A stretch of DNA of 64,000 bases from Bog-756 sp052326605 (GTDB lineage Bacteria; Actinomycetota; Acidimicrobiia; Acidimicrobiales; RAAP-2), in the NCBI GenBank assembly GCA_052326605.1, contig JBKQMB010000015.1, positions 1 to 64,000 of the forward strand, given 5' to 3'. The position numbers and the translations under genes were made by a program. Positions within the stretch are counted from its first letter, which is position 1; each line of letters begins with the position of its first letter. Below, piece after piece: positions 33,078 through 42,181 of the stretch. The notes beneath the pieces were generated by a model that was given only the letters and a program-made list of their open reading frames with translations, did not search any database and was not told where the DNA came from.

Positions 33078-33845
33078 TCAGGGGATCCAGGAGGCCGGTC
33101 GCTTCTCGAGGTAGGCAGCAATCCCTTCACGCGCCTCGTCGCCGCCGAACAGGCGTGCGGAAAGGGCGGCGGTCCACTTGAAGGCCTCCTCCTCGGGCAG
33201 GCCGGGCACGACTGCCGTCAGCTGCTTGGTCGCGGCGATGGCGTCGGGCCCTCCGGCGAGCAGGTCGCCGACGACGGCATCGACCTCCTCATCGAGCCGC
33301 TCTGCCGGCACCGCACTGTTGATCAGCCCCATCCGGACCGCCTCGGTGGCCGAAAAGCGGTGCCCGCGCAGGAACGCCGCCCGGGCGTCGGCAGGGCGCA
33401 TCTTGGGCAGGCAGACCACCGAGATCATGGCCGGCGCCACACCGATCCGCACCTCGGTGAACCCGAACTTGGCGTGGTCGACGGCCACGGAGATGTCGAG
33501 GGCGGCGGCGAGTCCCATGCCACCGGCAACGCAGTGACCGGCGATGCGGCCGACGTACGGCTTCGGCGAGTGCTGGAACCTTCCGAACAGCGCACGCGGG
33601 TCGACGTCGATCCCGGGCACGGCGGCGGTGTCGGCGGAGGTCTGGTCGGCCAGATCGGCCCCGGCGCAGAAGACGGTGCCCTTGTTGGTGAGGACGACCA
33701 CCCGGACGCCGGGGTCGTGGTCGGCGGTGTCGAGCGCTGCCACCAGTTCGCCCGTCAGCTGCCGGCCCAACGAGTTCCGGCGCTCCTCGTCGGCCAGGGT
33801 GATGGTCATCACCCCGGCGCGCAGATCGGTCTCGACGAGAGGCAT
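33078..33845 (-). CDS. Enoyl-CoA hydratase/isomerase family protein
   Basis: A 255-residue crotonase-fold protein. The oxyanion-hole regions are FCAGADLADQT and IAGHCVAGGMGLAAALDISV. The typical catalytic Glu pair is not both obvious: GFTEVRIGVAPAM carries the second-position Glu. The C-terminus KRPASWIP is in the AtuE/LiuC style. It should hydrate an unsaturated acyl-CoA, or act on a 3-hydroxy-3-methylglutaryl-CoA-type intermediate. Its ATG overlaps the upstream stop by 1 bp (TGATG), making it the last gene of the acyl-CoA carboxylase operon. Confidence 0.88.
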   Translation of the reverse strand: MPLVETDLRAGVMTITLADEERRNSLGRQLTGELVAALDTADHDPGVRVVVLTNKGTVFCAGADLADQTSADTAAVPGIDVDPRALFGRFQHSPKPYVGRIAGHCVAGGMGLAAALDISVAVDHAKFGFTEVRIGVAPAMISVVCLPKMRPADARAAFLRGHRFSATEAVRMGLINSAVPAERLDEEVDAVVGDLLAGGPDAIAATKQLTAVVPGLPEEEAFKWTAALSARLFGGDEAREGIAAYLEKRPASWIP

Positions 33846-34636
33846 CAGGAGTTTCCCGGGGCCGGGCCGTCGGTGGGGCCACCGGCGAAGGCCTGGGCCC
33901 TGAGCAGCCAGTGCCGGCCGAGGTCGCCCACCACCAGATCGGTGTCGTCCAGGTGGCGGCGCTGAGTGACGACCAGGCAGAAGTCCTCGGCGGATCCTTC
34001 GACGGTCTCCGCGGCGTCGTCGGGGCCCCAGGTCCAGGTCTGCCCGGACGGGCCGGTGAGCACCAGTCGGATCTCGCCCTCGGGCGCCGTCTCGCCGCGC
34101 ACGGTGTAGGACCATCCCCTGGTGAGGTAGCCCAATTGGGCGATGTGGCGGAGGCGACCGGAGGCCTGGCGGGTCACCCCCACCGCGTCGACGATGTCCT
34201 CGCCGTGTGCCCACACCTCCATCAGGCGGGCGGTGAGGAACGACCTGGCGCCCATCGACGGCCCGTACCAGGGGACGCGGGCGCCGTCGGTGAGGACTGC
34301 CGCCGCCTCGGCGAGGACCCGTCGGTTGTGGCGCCACGCCTCGAGCTGCCGGGTCGCAGGCAGCGCCCGGAAGGCGTCCAGGGTGAAGGCGTCGACGCCT
34401 ATGCCGCCGGCCGCCGCGAACAGCTCCTCCAGCCCGTCGGCGAATGCCTCGGGGTCGGTGATGGCGGTCGCGGCGGTGCCGTCGAAGTAGGTGAGGTGAC
34501 CGATCTGGTCGGCGACGGTCCAGCCGGGGCTCGGGGTGGCCGACGCCCACTCCTCCTCGGCCAGTCCGGCAACGATCGCATCGAGGGCCTCCTGCTCGGC
34601 CAACAGATCGCTCCGCAGCTCGTCGATTTCACCCAT
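33845..34636 (-). CDS. TIGR03084 family protein (DinB/mycothiol isomerase fold)
   Basis: A 263-residue protein with the DinB-like four-helix start LRSDLLAEQEALDAIVAGLA, the segment TPSPGWTVADQIGHLTYFDG carrying one His metal ligand, and LMEVWAHGEDIVDAVGV carrying another. A C-terminal domain (about 165-255, LVLTGPSGQTWTWGPDDAAE) matches the family I recall as TIGR03084. The ATG at 34636 has GGGAGG. It lies 36 bp after the TetR gene within the acyl-CoA carboxylase operon and overlaps the hydratase gene. Biochemical role unknown. Confidence 0.87.
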   Translation of the reverse strand: MGEIDELRSDLLAEQEALDAIVAGLAEEEWASATPSPGWTVADQIGHLTYFDGTAATAITDPEAFADGLEELFAAAGGIGVDAFTLDAFRALPATRQLEAWRHNRRVLAEAAAVLTDGARVPWYGPSMGARSFLTARLMEVWAHGEDIVDAVGVTRQASGRLRHIAQLGYLTRGWSYTVRGETAPEGEIRLVLTGPSGQTWTWGPDDAAETVEGSAEDFCLVVTQRRHLDDTDLVVGDLGRHWLLRAQAFAGGPTDGPAPGNS

Positions 34637-34672
34637 GTCGACCTCCCGTTCGTTCGTCGGATGATGGCACCG

Positions 34673-35353
34673 TCACCTCGCGCCCGTGCGCATGCCGCGC
34701 AGCATGATCTCGACCAGCGCGTCGGCGGCCTGTTTGGGCGTCGAGCGGAGCGTGGGCATCACTTCGGGCAGTGACAGCAGGCGCGCCAGGCTCGCCATCA
34801 CCCGGGCAGCTGCACCGGTGTCGATGGCAGGCGTATCGCCCCGCTCGACGGCGAGGTCGAGCAGGCATCGCGTGACGGCGACCAGGTACTCGGCGTGGAA
34901 GTCACCCAGCCGCTGCGCGGCCGGCATGGTGGCGAGGTCACGGGCGAATGGCTCGGTCAGCCCGTCCACGACCCCATTTGCCGCTCCGAGGTATGCCTGC
35001 AGCGCATCGAGGGGATCCATGTCGGGCCGGATCGCCTCCATGGCCGTGCGCCCGACCCGCCAGAGGTTGCGATCCACGACGATGAGCACCAGCTCGTCCC
35101 GGCTGGGCGCCAGGCCGTAGAGGGTGCGCAGCGAGCAGTTCGAGCGCGAGGCGATCTCGGCCATCGTCAGGTGGGCGAAGCCTCCGTCGAACATCTGGCC
35201 GAGGTGGTCGAGGATCTGGCGCTGACGATCGGTGAGGCGCCGCTCGCGCTCCCGGCCGAGCACGGCCGGCGGCGGCCTCACCGAACGGAGGCGCTCCTGC
35301 AATTCGGTGGGCTCGGCCACGGCCACGTCGAACGACTCCCCGGCCCAGGTCAT
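34673..35353 (-). CDS. TetR family regulator in the AtuA/acyl-CoA carboxylase operon
   Basis: A 226-residue TetR-type regulator with a helix-turn-helix at about residues 40-85 (RQRQILDHLGQMFDGGFAHL, MAEIASRSNCSLRTLYGLA, SRDELVLIVV). Its ATG overlaps the stop of the AtuA-like gene by 4 bp, so it is made together with the enzymes, which is consistent with negative autoregulation. The inverted repeat in the promoter at 40742-40771 is a candidate operator. The inducer is presumably a pathway acyl-CoA, by analogy. Confidence 0.9.
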   Translation of the reverse strand: MTWAGESFDVAVAEPTELQERLRSVRPPPAVLGRERERRLTDRQRQILDHLGQMFDGGFAHLTMAEIASRSNCSLRTLYGLAPSRDELVLIVVDRNLWRVGRTAMEAIRPDMDPLDALQAYLGAANGVVDGLTEPFARDLATMPAAQRLGDFHAEYLVAVTRCLLDLAVERGDTPAIDTGAAARVMASLARLLSLPEVMPTLRSTPKQAADALVEIMLRGMRTGAR

Positions 35354-37116
35354 GGCCGCTCCAACAGGGCGGCGGGGAGCTCCACCACCCGGCTGCGCAG
35401 CCACTCGCCCAGGCTCTTGGCCTGTGCGTCCTGGCGGGTGGAGGCAGCCACGCCTTCTTCGAGCAGGTCGTGGATGACGAAGTTCAGCGACCGGAGCGCG
35501 GGCAGTCGGTAGCGATCGATGACCAGCGACGCCGTCTCGGGGAGGAGGCGCTTCAGGGTGTCGGTGGTGAGGAACTCGTCGAGCCACGCCCAGCCCCGGT
35601 CGCTGCGGGCGAAGACGCCGAGGTTGGCGTGGCCGCCCTTGTCGCCGGACCGGGCGCCGACCACCCGGCCGATCGGAGCCGTCACGGTGGGGCCTGTCGG
35701 CACGGCCGCCGCCGGCCCCTCGTCGCCTTCGACGTGCACCTCGCCCGGCGGCGCCACGGAGTCCACGACGGTCTGCTCCCCGCCGAGGACGACCACGTGT
35801 TGGGGCACGAGGTCGGCCGGTACCAGCGCCGGGCGGAACACGCCGTAGGGGGAGCCACCGGAGGGGCCGCCGCCGACGCCGAACAGGCCGGGGATGGTGG
35901 CCAGCGCGATCTCGGTGACGGAAGCGGACACCGCCCGGCCGACCTTGCGCTCGTCAGGGTCCTTGAGGGTGATCCGCCACAGTGCGACCGCCTCCTCGTT
36001 GGTCGCCGGATCGGGCTTGTCGGTCCGGACCAACCGGGTGGTGACGCTCTCGTAGTCCTCGGGACCGTAGGGGCACGCCAGCCAGAAGGCGTCCTCGACG
36101 AGCCGGGCCTTGGCCTCGACATCGAGGCCGGTGAGGGCGACGGCCAGGTCGTTGCGGAAGCCGCCCACCTCGTTCATCGCCACTTTGAGCGTGCTCGGCG
36201 GGGGCTCGCCCCTGGTACCGCAGACCCGCACGCGGTCGGAGCCGGCCTGTTCGAGGCGGATCGTGTCGAAGCGGGCCGTGACGTCGGGCCCGAGGTAGGC
36301 GGGGCTGCCGATCTCGTAGAGGAGCTGGGACGTGACGGTGCCGATCGAGACCTCGCCGCCGGTGCCGTCGTGTTTGCCGATCACGCACGAGCCGTCGGCG
36401 GCGATCTCGGCCCACGGGAACCCGACCCGTGGCATGCCGGGCACCTCCGTGAAGAACGAGTAGTTGCCGCCGGTCGCCTGGGCCCCGCACTCCACGACGT
36501 GCCCGGCCACCACCGCACCGGCGAGCGCGTCCCAGTTGTCACGTGCCCACCCGTGGTGCCAGGCGGCGGGCCCGCACACGACGGCGGCATCGGTGACGCG
36601 GCCGGTGATGACGATGTCGGCACCACGATCGAGGGCGTCGACGATTCCCCAGCAGCCCAGGTAGGCGTTGGCGGTGATGAAGCGCGACGTGTCGCCGATG
36701 GGCTCCCCGGACTCGAACTGGGCCAGCTCCACGCCGGCGTCGCGCAACTCGCCGAGCCTTGGCAGGAGGTTGTCGCCGCCGACGTAGGCGATCCTCGGAG
36801 CGAGCCCCAGCTTGGCGGCGACTCCTGCGATCGCCTCGGCGCATCCGTCCGGATCGAGACCGCCCGCATTCGACACCACCTTGATACCGCGTTCGAGGCA
36901 CGTGCCCATGACCTGCTCCATCTGGGTGACGAAGGTGCGTGCGTACCCGCCCCCGGGGCGCTTGGCCTGGGTGCGGGCCAGGATCAGCATGGTCAGCTCG
37001 GCCAGCCAGTCACCGGTGAGCACGTCGATCGGGCCGCCCTCCACCATCTCCGCGGCGGCCGACAGCCGGTCACCGTAGAACCCGGAGCAGTTGGCGATGC
37101 GGATCGCCTCGGTCAT
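35350..37116 (-). CDS. AtuA family protein (DUF1446, acyclic terpene utilisation)
   Basis: A 588-residue protein of the AtuA/DUF1446 family. It starts IRIANCSGFYGDRLSAAAEM, contains GPIDVLTGDWLAELTMLILA, VSNAGGLDPDGCAEAIAGVA, NAYLGCWGIVDALDRGADIV and ITGRVTDAAVV, all conserved in the family, and a C-terminal AtuA-like extension (GARSGDKGGHANLGVFARSD). AtuA is required for citronellol/geraniol catabolism in Pseudomonas; its reaction is not established. It overlaps both neighbours by 4 bp, so it is translationally coupled to the biotin carboxylase and the TetR gene. Confidence 0.9.
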   Translation of the reverse strand: MTEAIRIANCSGFYGDRLSAAAEMVEGGPIDVLTGDWLAELTMLILARTQAKRPGGGYARTFVTQMEQVMGTCLERGIKVVSNAGGLDPDGCAEAIAGVAAKLGLAPRIAYVGGDNLLPRLGELRDAGVELAQFESGEPIGDTSRFITANAYLGCWGIVDALDRGADIVITGRVTDAAVVCGPAAWHHGWARDNWDALAGAVVAGHVVECGAQATGGNYSFFTEVPGMPRVGFPWAEIAADGSCVIGKHDGTGGEVSIGTVTSQLLYEIGSPAYLGPDVTARFDTIRLEQAGSDRVRVCGTRGEPPPSTLKVAMNEVGGFRNDLAVALTGLDVEAKARLVEDAFWLACPYGPEDYESVTTRLVRTDKPDPATNEEAVALWRITLKDPDERKVGRAVSASVTEIALATIPGLFGVGGGPSGGSPYGVFRPALVPADLVPQHVVVLGGEQTVVDSVAPPGEVHVEGDEGPAAAVPTGPTVTAPIGRVVGARSGDKGGHANLGVFARSDRGWAWLDEFLTTDTLKRLLPETASLVIDRYRLPALRSLNFVIHDLLEEGVAASTRQDAQAKSLGEWLRSRVVELPAALLERP

Positions 37117-39098
37117 CTCGGTCCCTCCTCGGCCCCTTCACCCGGGTGGCTGCCCGGCTCACCGGGTCCGGCACCCTCCGGCTCGATCACCAACAGGGCG
37201 ACGCCGTTGTCCACCTGCTGCCCGCGGCCCACGAACACCTCGACCACGATGCCGTCGGCCGGGGCATTGATGTGGTGCTCCATCTTCATGGCCTCCATCA
37301 CCACCAACGTGGTGCCCGCAGTGACCCGCTCGCCGGGGGCGACGCGCACATCGACCACGGTGCCGGGCATGGGTGCGGCAAGCCCCCCCGAGGGGGCCAG
37401 CGTTCCCGGCGCCACGAAGCGCGGGACGATCCGGAAGTCCACTGTGCCGCGGCGGGTCTGGATGTGGAGACGATCGCCCGCGTGCGTGACGCGCACGGTC
37501 GAGCGCCGCCCGTCGACCTCCACGTCCATGTCGAGAGGGGAGTGCCGGTGGATGCGCGCGTATCCCTCGTCCCCGACGTCAAAGGATCCGTCGCGTCGGG
37601 ACCGGTAGGAGACGTGCACCGTGTGTTCGCCATGGTGTAGCGAGACGGCCTGAGCGGGCAGGCGCGCATTGCGCCATCCACTCGGCAGGTCGGCGAGCAC
37701 CGGAGTCGACGCACGGTTCTCGCACTGGAGCCACAGCGCCGCCGCAGTGGCGGCCCATGTCAACTCGGTGTCGCCGAGCACCAAGGAGCGCGCCGGACCG
37801 AAGCGCTCGATGAAGTCGGTGGTCGTTTCCCCGCCGAGGAAGCGCTCGTGGCGCAGCGCGGCGGCGAGGAAGGAGCGATTGGTGGTGACGCCGCCGAGGT
37901 GGAGCCGCTCGAGTGCCAGGGCGAGCCGCGAGGCGGCCTCCGCCCGGGTCGGGGCGTGGGCGATGACCTTGGCGAGCATCGGATCGAAGGCGACGCTGAC
38001 CACCGACCCCTGCTCGACGCCGGACTCCCACCGCACGACGGGGGCCTCCGCGGGGGAGAAGGCGGCGAGGGTCCCGGTGGCGGGGAGGAACCCGGCTTCG
38101 GCGTCCTCGGCGCAGAGCCTGGCCTCGATGGCATGCCCGGCGAAGGCGATGTCGCACTGCGCGTAGCCCAAGGGCTCGCCGGCGGCGATCCTCAGCTGCT
38201 CGCGGACCAGGTCGATGCCGGTGACCTCCTCGGTCACCGGGTGCTCGACCTGGAGGCGGGTGTTGACCTCGAGGAAGAAGAACTCCCTGGTGGCGTCGTC
38301 GACCAGGAACTCCACCGTGCCTGCCGACTGGAATCCGATGGACCGGGCGAGCCGGAGGGAGGCCTCACCCATGGCGACGCGCATGGCGTCGTCGACCGCC
38401 GGTGACGGTGACTCCTCGATGAGCTTCTGGTGGCGTCGCTGGATGGAGCACTCGCGTTCGCCCAGGTGCACCAGGTTGCCGTGCCCATCGCCGAGGATCT
38501 GGATCTCGATGTGGCGCGACGTGGCGACGTAGCGCTCGAGGAACACCCGGTCGTCACCGAAGGCGCCGTCGGCCTCGCGTCGCGCCGAGGCGACGGCCGC
38601 GTCGAGGTCGGCCGGGGAGCCGACGAGGCGCATGCCCCTGCCCCCACCACCGGCGGCGGCCTTGACGAGCAAGGGGTAGCCCACGTCGTCGGCATCCCCC
38701 GGGCTCTCGGCCGAGGGGAGCGTGGGCACCCCGGCGGCCACGGCCAGGCGTTTTGCCGCCAGCTTGTCGCCCATCTCGGCGATGACCGATCGAGGCGGCC
38801 CGATCCAGGTCAGCCCGGCACCGGTGACGCCGGCGGCGAAGCCCGGGTTCTCCGACAGGAACCCGTAGCCGGGGTGGACGGCCTCCGCCCCACCGGCCAG
38901 GGCGGCGTCGATGATGGCCGCACCGTCCAGGTACCCGGAGGCCAGGCGCACCGACTCGTCGGCCTCCGACACGAAGGGGGAGGCCGCGTCGGCGTCGACG
39001 AACACGGCGATGGTGCGGACGCCCATCGAGCGGGCGGTGCGGATGATGCGGCGGGCGATCTCGCCACGATTGGCGACCAGGATCGTGGAGAAGCTCAC
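37113..39098 (-). CDS. Acyl-CoA carboxylase alpha subunit (biotin carboxylase + BCCP)
   Basis: A 661-residue protein. The biotin carboxylase domain (1 to about 445) begins STILVANRGEIARRIIRTAR, has the ATP-grasp loop KAAAGGGGRGMRLV, and EVNTRLQVEHPVTEEVTG. A C-terminal biotinyl domain carries the biotin attachment site MEAMKMEHH, Lys about 605. It forms carboxybiotin from bicarbonate and ATP and passes it to the carboxyltransferase. GTG 39098 overlaps the carboxyltransferase stop by 4 bp. Relatives carboxylate methylcrotonyl-, geranyl- or other acyl-CoAs; the AtuA neighbour favours a branched/isoprenoid acyl-CoA. Confidence 0.93.
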   Translation of the reverse strand: MSFSTILVANRGEIARRIIRTARSMGVRTIAVFVDADAASPFVSEADESVRLASGYLDGAAIIDAALAGGAEAVHPGYGFLSENPGFAAGVTGAGLTWIGPPRSVIAEMGDKLAAKRLAVAAGVPTLPSAESPGDADDVGYPLLVKAAAGGGGRGMRLVGSPADLDAAVASARREADGAFGDDRVFLERYVATSRHIEIQILGDGHGNLVHLGERECSIQRRHQKLIEESPSPAVDDAMRVAMGEASLRLARSIGFQSAGTVEFLVDDATREFFFLEVNTRLQVEHPVTEEVTGIDLVREQLRIAAGEPLGYAQCDIAFAGHAIEARLCAEDAEAGFLPATGTLAAFSPAEAPVVRWESGVEQGSVVSVAFDPMLAKVIAHAPTRAEAASRLALALERLHLGGVTTNRSFLAAALRHERFLGGETTTDFIERFGPARSLVLGDTELTWAATAAALWLQCENRASTPVLADLPSGWRNARLPAQAVSLHHGEHTVHVSYRSRRDGSFDVGDEGYARIHRHSPLDMDVEVDGRRSTVRVTHAGDRLHIQTRRGTVDFRIVPRFVAPGTLAPSGGLAAPMPGTVVDVRVAPGERVTAGTTLVVMEAMKMEHHINAPADGIVVEVFVGRGQQVDNGVALLVIEPEGAGPGEPGSHPGEGAEEGPR

Positions 39099-40735
39099 AG
39101 CCGGAACACCCCGTAGCCCTCGGTGCCCTCGACGGGTCTGTTGCGGACCACCGAGAGGCACAGGCCGAGCACGGTGCGGGTGTCGCGCGGGTCGACGATG
39201 CCGTCGTCGCTGACCGCCCCGGTGGCGACCAGGGCGAGCGAGCCCCGCTCCTGGATGGCCTCGACCATCTCGACGATCTGGCGATCCTCCTCCTCGTCGA
39301 ATTCGAGGTCCTTCCGGGCGGCCTGGCCACGGCGTACCAGCGACATCACCCCGGCGATCTGCTTGGGGCCCATGACGGCGATCTTCGCCGTGGGCCACAG
39401 GAACGTGAACCGGTTGCCGAACGCCCGACCCGACATGCCGTAGGTGCCGGCGCCGTACGAGGAGCCGATGATCACGGTGAGGTGCGGCACGGTGGAGTTG
39501 GTGACGGCATTGAGCATCTGTGAGCCCTTCTTGATGATGCCCTCGGCCTCGAAGTCGCGTCCCACCATGTAGCCGGTGACATTCTGAAGGAACACCAACG
39601 GCACGTCGATCTGGTTGCAGAGCTGGATGAAGTGCGCGGCCTTCTCTGCGGCCCGTGGGTAGATCACCCCGTTGTTCCCGACGATCCCCACCGGGTACCC
39701 GTGGATGCTCGCCCATCCGCACACGATGGTGCTGCCGTACCTCGCCTTGAACTCCTCGAAGCGCGATCCGTCGACGACGCGGGCGACGACGTCGCGGACG
39801 TCGACCGGCTGGCGCAGGTCGCGGCTGACCAGGCCGAGGAGCTCCTCGGGATCGTGCGCCGGGTCGTCGGACCGCAAGGCGGCATCAGGCCCGGCTTTCC
39901 GCCAGTTGAGGTGGGACACCACCTCGCGGCACATCCGGAGCGCGTCCATCTCGTCCTCGGCGAAGTAGTCGCCGAGGCCCGACACCTCGGCGTGCATCTT
40001 GGCCCCGCCGAGCATCTCGTCGTCGGACTCCTCGCCCGTCGCCATCTTGACCAGGGGTGGCCCGGCCAGGAAGACCTTCGACTGCTCCTTGACCACGATG
40101 TTGTAGTCCGAGAGGCCGGGCTGGTAGGCCCCTCCGGCGGTGGAGGATCCGAACACCACGCAGACCGTGGGGATGCGCAGCTTGGACAGGTCGATCAGGT
40201 CGTAGAAGAACCGTCCGCTCTCGGCGAAGTGGAAGGTCTGCACCCGGCGACCCCCGCCGTCGGTCTCGACCCGCAGGTCGGCGCCGGCCGACTCGACGAA
40301 GCTGACGTAGGGCATGCGGTTGTCCCGCGCCATCTCGAGTGCCCGCATCCACTTCTTCGCCGCGTACGGCGTGAGCGCGCCCCCGAGGACGGAGGGGTCG
40401 TTGGCGATGATGACGCACTCGGTGCCGGCGATGATTCCGATCCCCACCACCATCCCACCGCCGATCGTGTAGTCGGAGTCGTAGGCGGCGAGGGGGCTGA
40501 TCTCGAGGAACGGGCTGTCGGGGTCGAGCACGTTGGCGATGCGCTCGCGCACCGGGAGCTTGCCGCGGCTCCGCAACCGTTCCATCCTCTTGGGCCCGCC
40601 GCCGGCCTCCGCCTGGTCGAGCAGGTCGTCGATGACGGCCAGCTGCTCGAGCATGTCCGCCCGGTTCTGGACGTACTGCGCCGAGGCGGTGTCGAGGGTC
40701 GATGGCAGCGGGGGAGCCAGCAGCGCTTGCTTCAT
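39095..40735 (-). CDS. Acyl-CoA carboxylase beta subunit (carboxyltransferase)
   Basis: A 546-residue carboxyltransferase with the crotonase-like N and C halves: GKLPVRERIANVLDPDSPFL, GGMVVGIGIIAGTECVIIAN, FVESAGADLRVETDGGGRR, FGSSTAGGAYQPGLSDYNIV, and in the C half VPLVFLQNVTGYMVG, GSSYGAGTYGMSGRAFGNRF. This sequence type is that of methylcrotonyl/geranyl-CoA carboxylase beta subunits rather than acetyl/propionyl-CoA types. It is first in the operon. There is no Shine-Dalgarno; the promoter suggests a leaderless transcript starting at about the ATG. Confidence 0.93.
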   Translation of the reverse strand: MKQALLAPPLPSTLDTASAQYVQNRADMLEQLAVIDDLLDQAEAGGGPKRMERLRSRGKLPVRERIANVLDPDSPFLEISPLAAYDSDYTIGGGMVVGIGIIAGTECVIIANDPSVLGGALTPYAAKKWMRALEMARDNRMPYVSFVESAGADLRVETDGGGRRVQTFHFAESGRFFYDLIDLSKLRIPTVCVVFGSSTAGGAYQPGLSDYNIVVKEQSKVFLAGPPLVKMATGEESDDEMLGGAKMHAEVSGLGDYFAEDEMDALRMCREVVSHLNWRKAGPDAALRSDDPAHDPEELLGLVSRDLRQPVDVRDVVARVVDGSRFEEFKARYGSTIVCGWASIHGYPVGIVGNNGVIYPRAAEKAAHFIQLCNQIDVPLVFLQNVTGYMVGRDFEAEGIIKKGSQMLNAVTNSTVPHLTVIIGSSYGAGTYGMSGRAFGNRFTFLWPTAKIAVMGPKQIAGVMSLVRRGQAARKDLEFDEEEDRQIVEMVEAIQERGSLALVATGAVSDDGIVDPRDTRTVLGLCLSVVRNRPVEGTEGYGVFRL

Positions 40736-40741
40736 TGGATG

Positions 40742-40771
40742 ATACTAACTACGGTAACATCTGACCGTCAA
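40742..40771 (-). promoter_or_regulatory. Promoter and candidate TetR operator of the acyl-CoA carboxylase operon
   Basis: Read leftward, -35 TTGACG (40771-40766) and -10 TAGTAT (40747-40742) are 18 bp apart. The -10 ends 6 bp before the carboxyltransferase ATG, so the mRNA is probably leaderless. An inverted repeat ACGGT (40751-40755) / ACCGT (40764-40768) fills the spacer, an ideal place for repression. The same region lies upstream of the divergent nitronate monooxygenase, which may share control. Confidence 0.65.
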
Positions 40772-40843
40772 GATAACCCGTGAACGTGACCCGGCGGGAC
40801 CGATCGACGCACGACCGAAGGCCGTGCAGGAGGTGCGTTGCCC

Positions 40844-41995
40844 ATGCAGACCGCCATCACCGAGATGCTGGAGATCGATGTCCCGATCCTCGCCTTCACC
40901 CACTGCCGCGACGTGGTGGCCGCCGTGACCAGGGCGGGCGGCATGGGAGTGCTCGGCGCGGTGGCGCACTCGCCGGAGCAACTCGAGATCGACCTGGCCT
41001 GGATCGAGGACGAGGTGGGCGGCCGCCCGTACGGCGTCGACCTCATCGTGCCGGCCAAGTACGCCGGCTCCGATACGGGGGGCTACACCATGGCGGACAT
41101 CGCCGCCCTCATCCCCGCCGAGCACATCGCCTTCGTCGAGGAGATCCTGCGGCGCTACGACGTGCCGGACCTGCCCGACGGGGAGGCAGGACGCGGCCCG
41201 CTCGGCGGTCGGGACGCAGGCAACATGGCCGTTCCCTTCTCGGAGCGTCAGGCAGACTCGCTTCTCGAGATCGCCCTGGCCCACCGGCCGTCGCTGGTGG
41301 TAAACGCTCTCGGGCCGCCTCCCGCCCACATGATCGAGCGGGTGAAGCAGGAGGGCCGCCTCATCGGTGCCCTGGCGGGCAAGGCCCAGCATGCGGAGCG
41401 CCACGTGAACGCCGGCGTGGACGTCATCATCGCCCAGGGCGCCGAGGCCGGCGGCCACACCGGGGAGGTCGGGTCGATGGTGCTCATTCCCGAGATCGTC
41501 GATGCGGTCGCCCCGGTGCCCGTGCTCGGCGCCGGCGGCATCGGGCGGGGGCGCCAGATGGCTGCGGCCATGGCGCTCGGTGCGCAAGGCGTGTGGTGCG
41601 GATCGGTGTGGCTCACCACCGAGGAAGCCGAGACCCACCCTGTCGTCAAGGCCAAGTTCCTCGCCGCCACCTCATCGGACACGGTGCGCTCGCGGTCGCG
41701 CACGGGCAAGCCGGCCCGCCAGCTGCGATCGGCCTGGACCGACGAGTGGGACGACCCGGCGACCCCGATGCCCCTGGGGATGCCCCTGCAGCCCGTCTTG
41801 GTCAACGACGCCATCACGCGCATCGACCGGGCTGCCTACCGTCCGGGCTCCGGCGCCGAGCACCTGGCCAACTACTTCGTCGGTCAGATCGTCGGCTCGA
41901 TGAACGTGACCAAGACGGCTTCCCAGGTGGTCTTCGACATGATCGACGAGTTCATCGAGGCGGTCCAGTCGCTCGGCCACCAGCTCGAGTCCTAG
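40844..41995 (+). CDS. Nitronate monooxygenase/2-nitropropane dioxygenase-type flavoprotein
   Basis: A 383-residue TIM-barrel flavoprotein. Typical segments are DVPILAFTHCRDVVAAVTRA, AGGMGVLGAV, IAQGAEAGGHTGEVGSMVLI, PEIVDAVAPVPVLGAGGIGR, and GAQGVWCGSVWL, which bind FMN. The family oxidises alkyl nitronates, but many members act on other substrates. The ATG at 40844 is 10 bp after AGGAGGT; an in-frame TTG at 40838 is closer to it and is the alternative. It is divergent from the acyl-CoA carboxylase operon and may serve the same pathway. Confidence 0.88.
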   Translation: MQTAITEMLEIDVPILAFTHCRDVVAAVTRAGGMGVLGAVAHSPEQLEIDLAWIEDEVGGRPYGVDLIVPAKYAGSDTGGYTMADIAALIPAEHIAFVEEILRRYDVPDLPDGEAGRGPLGGRDAGNMAVPFSERQADSLLEIALAHRPSLVVNALGPPPAHMIERVKQEGRLIGALAGKAQHAERHVNAGVDVIIAQGAEAGGHTGEVGSMVLIPEIVDAVAPVPVLGAGGIGRGRQMAAAMALGAQGVWCGSVWLTTEEAETHPVVKAKFLAATSSDTVRSRSRTGKPARQLRSAWTDEWDDPATPMPLGMPLQPVLVNDAITRIDRAAYRPGSGAEHLANYFVGQIVGSMNVTKTASQVVFDMIDEFIEAVQSLGHQLES

Positions 41996-42181
41996 GGGAC
42001 CGGCCGCCCGCTGTGCCTCCGGTCGACGCCGTGGGCCGCAGGCACGTTCCGCCCGGCCCACCAGGGCTTAGGAGATTCCTACTCGGGACTTATGTTTCCC
42101 TTACGTGGTGGGTGTCCAATGGGGTGGAAGAACGTGACTGCGGCCCACGGGGATCCGCAGGTAGCCCGAAGGTAGGCAGAC

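Noticed and set aside
33846..34550. N-terminal extension of the enoyl-CoA hydratase frame
   Set aside because: The first 235 residues are an Arg/Pro/His-rich shadow of the TIGR03084 gene. The ATG at 33845 with coupled overlap is the real start.
35470..37608. A 712-residue forward frame antisense to the AtuA gene
   Set aside because: Its Val/Gly/Asp/Glu-rich composition is the expected antisense of GC-rich coding DNA; the reverse strand holds clear family motifs.
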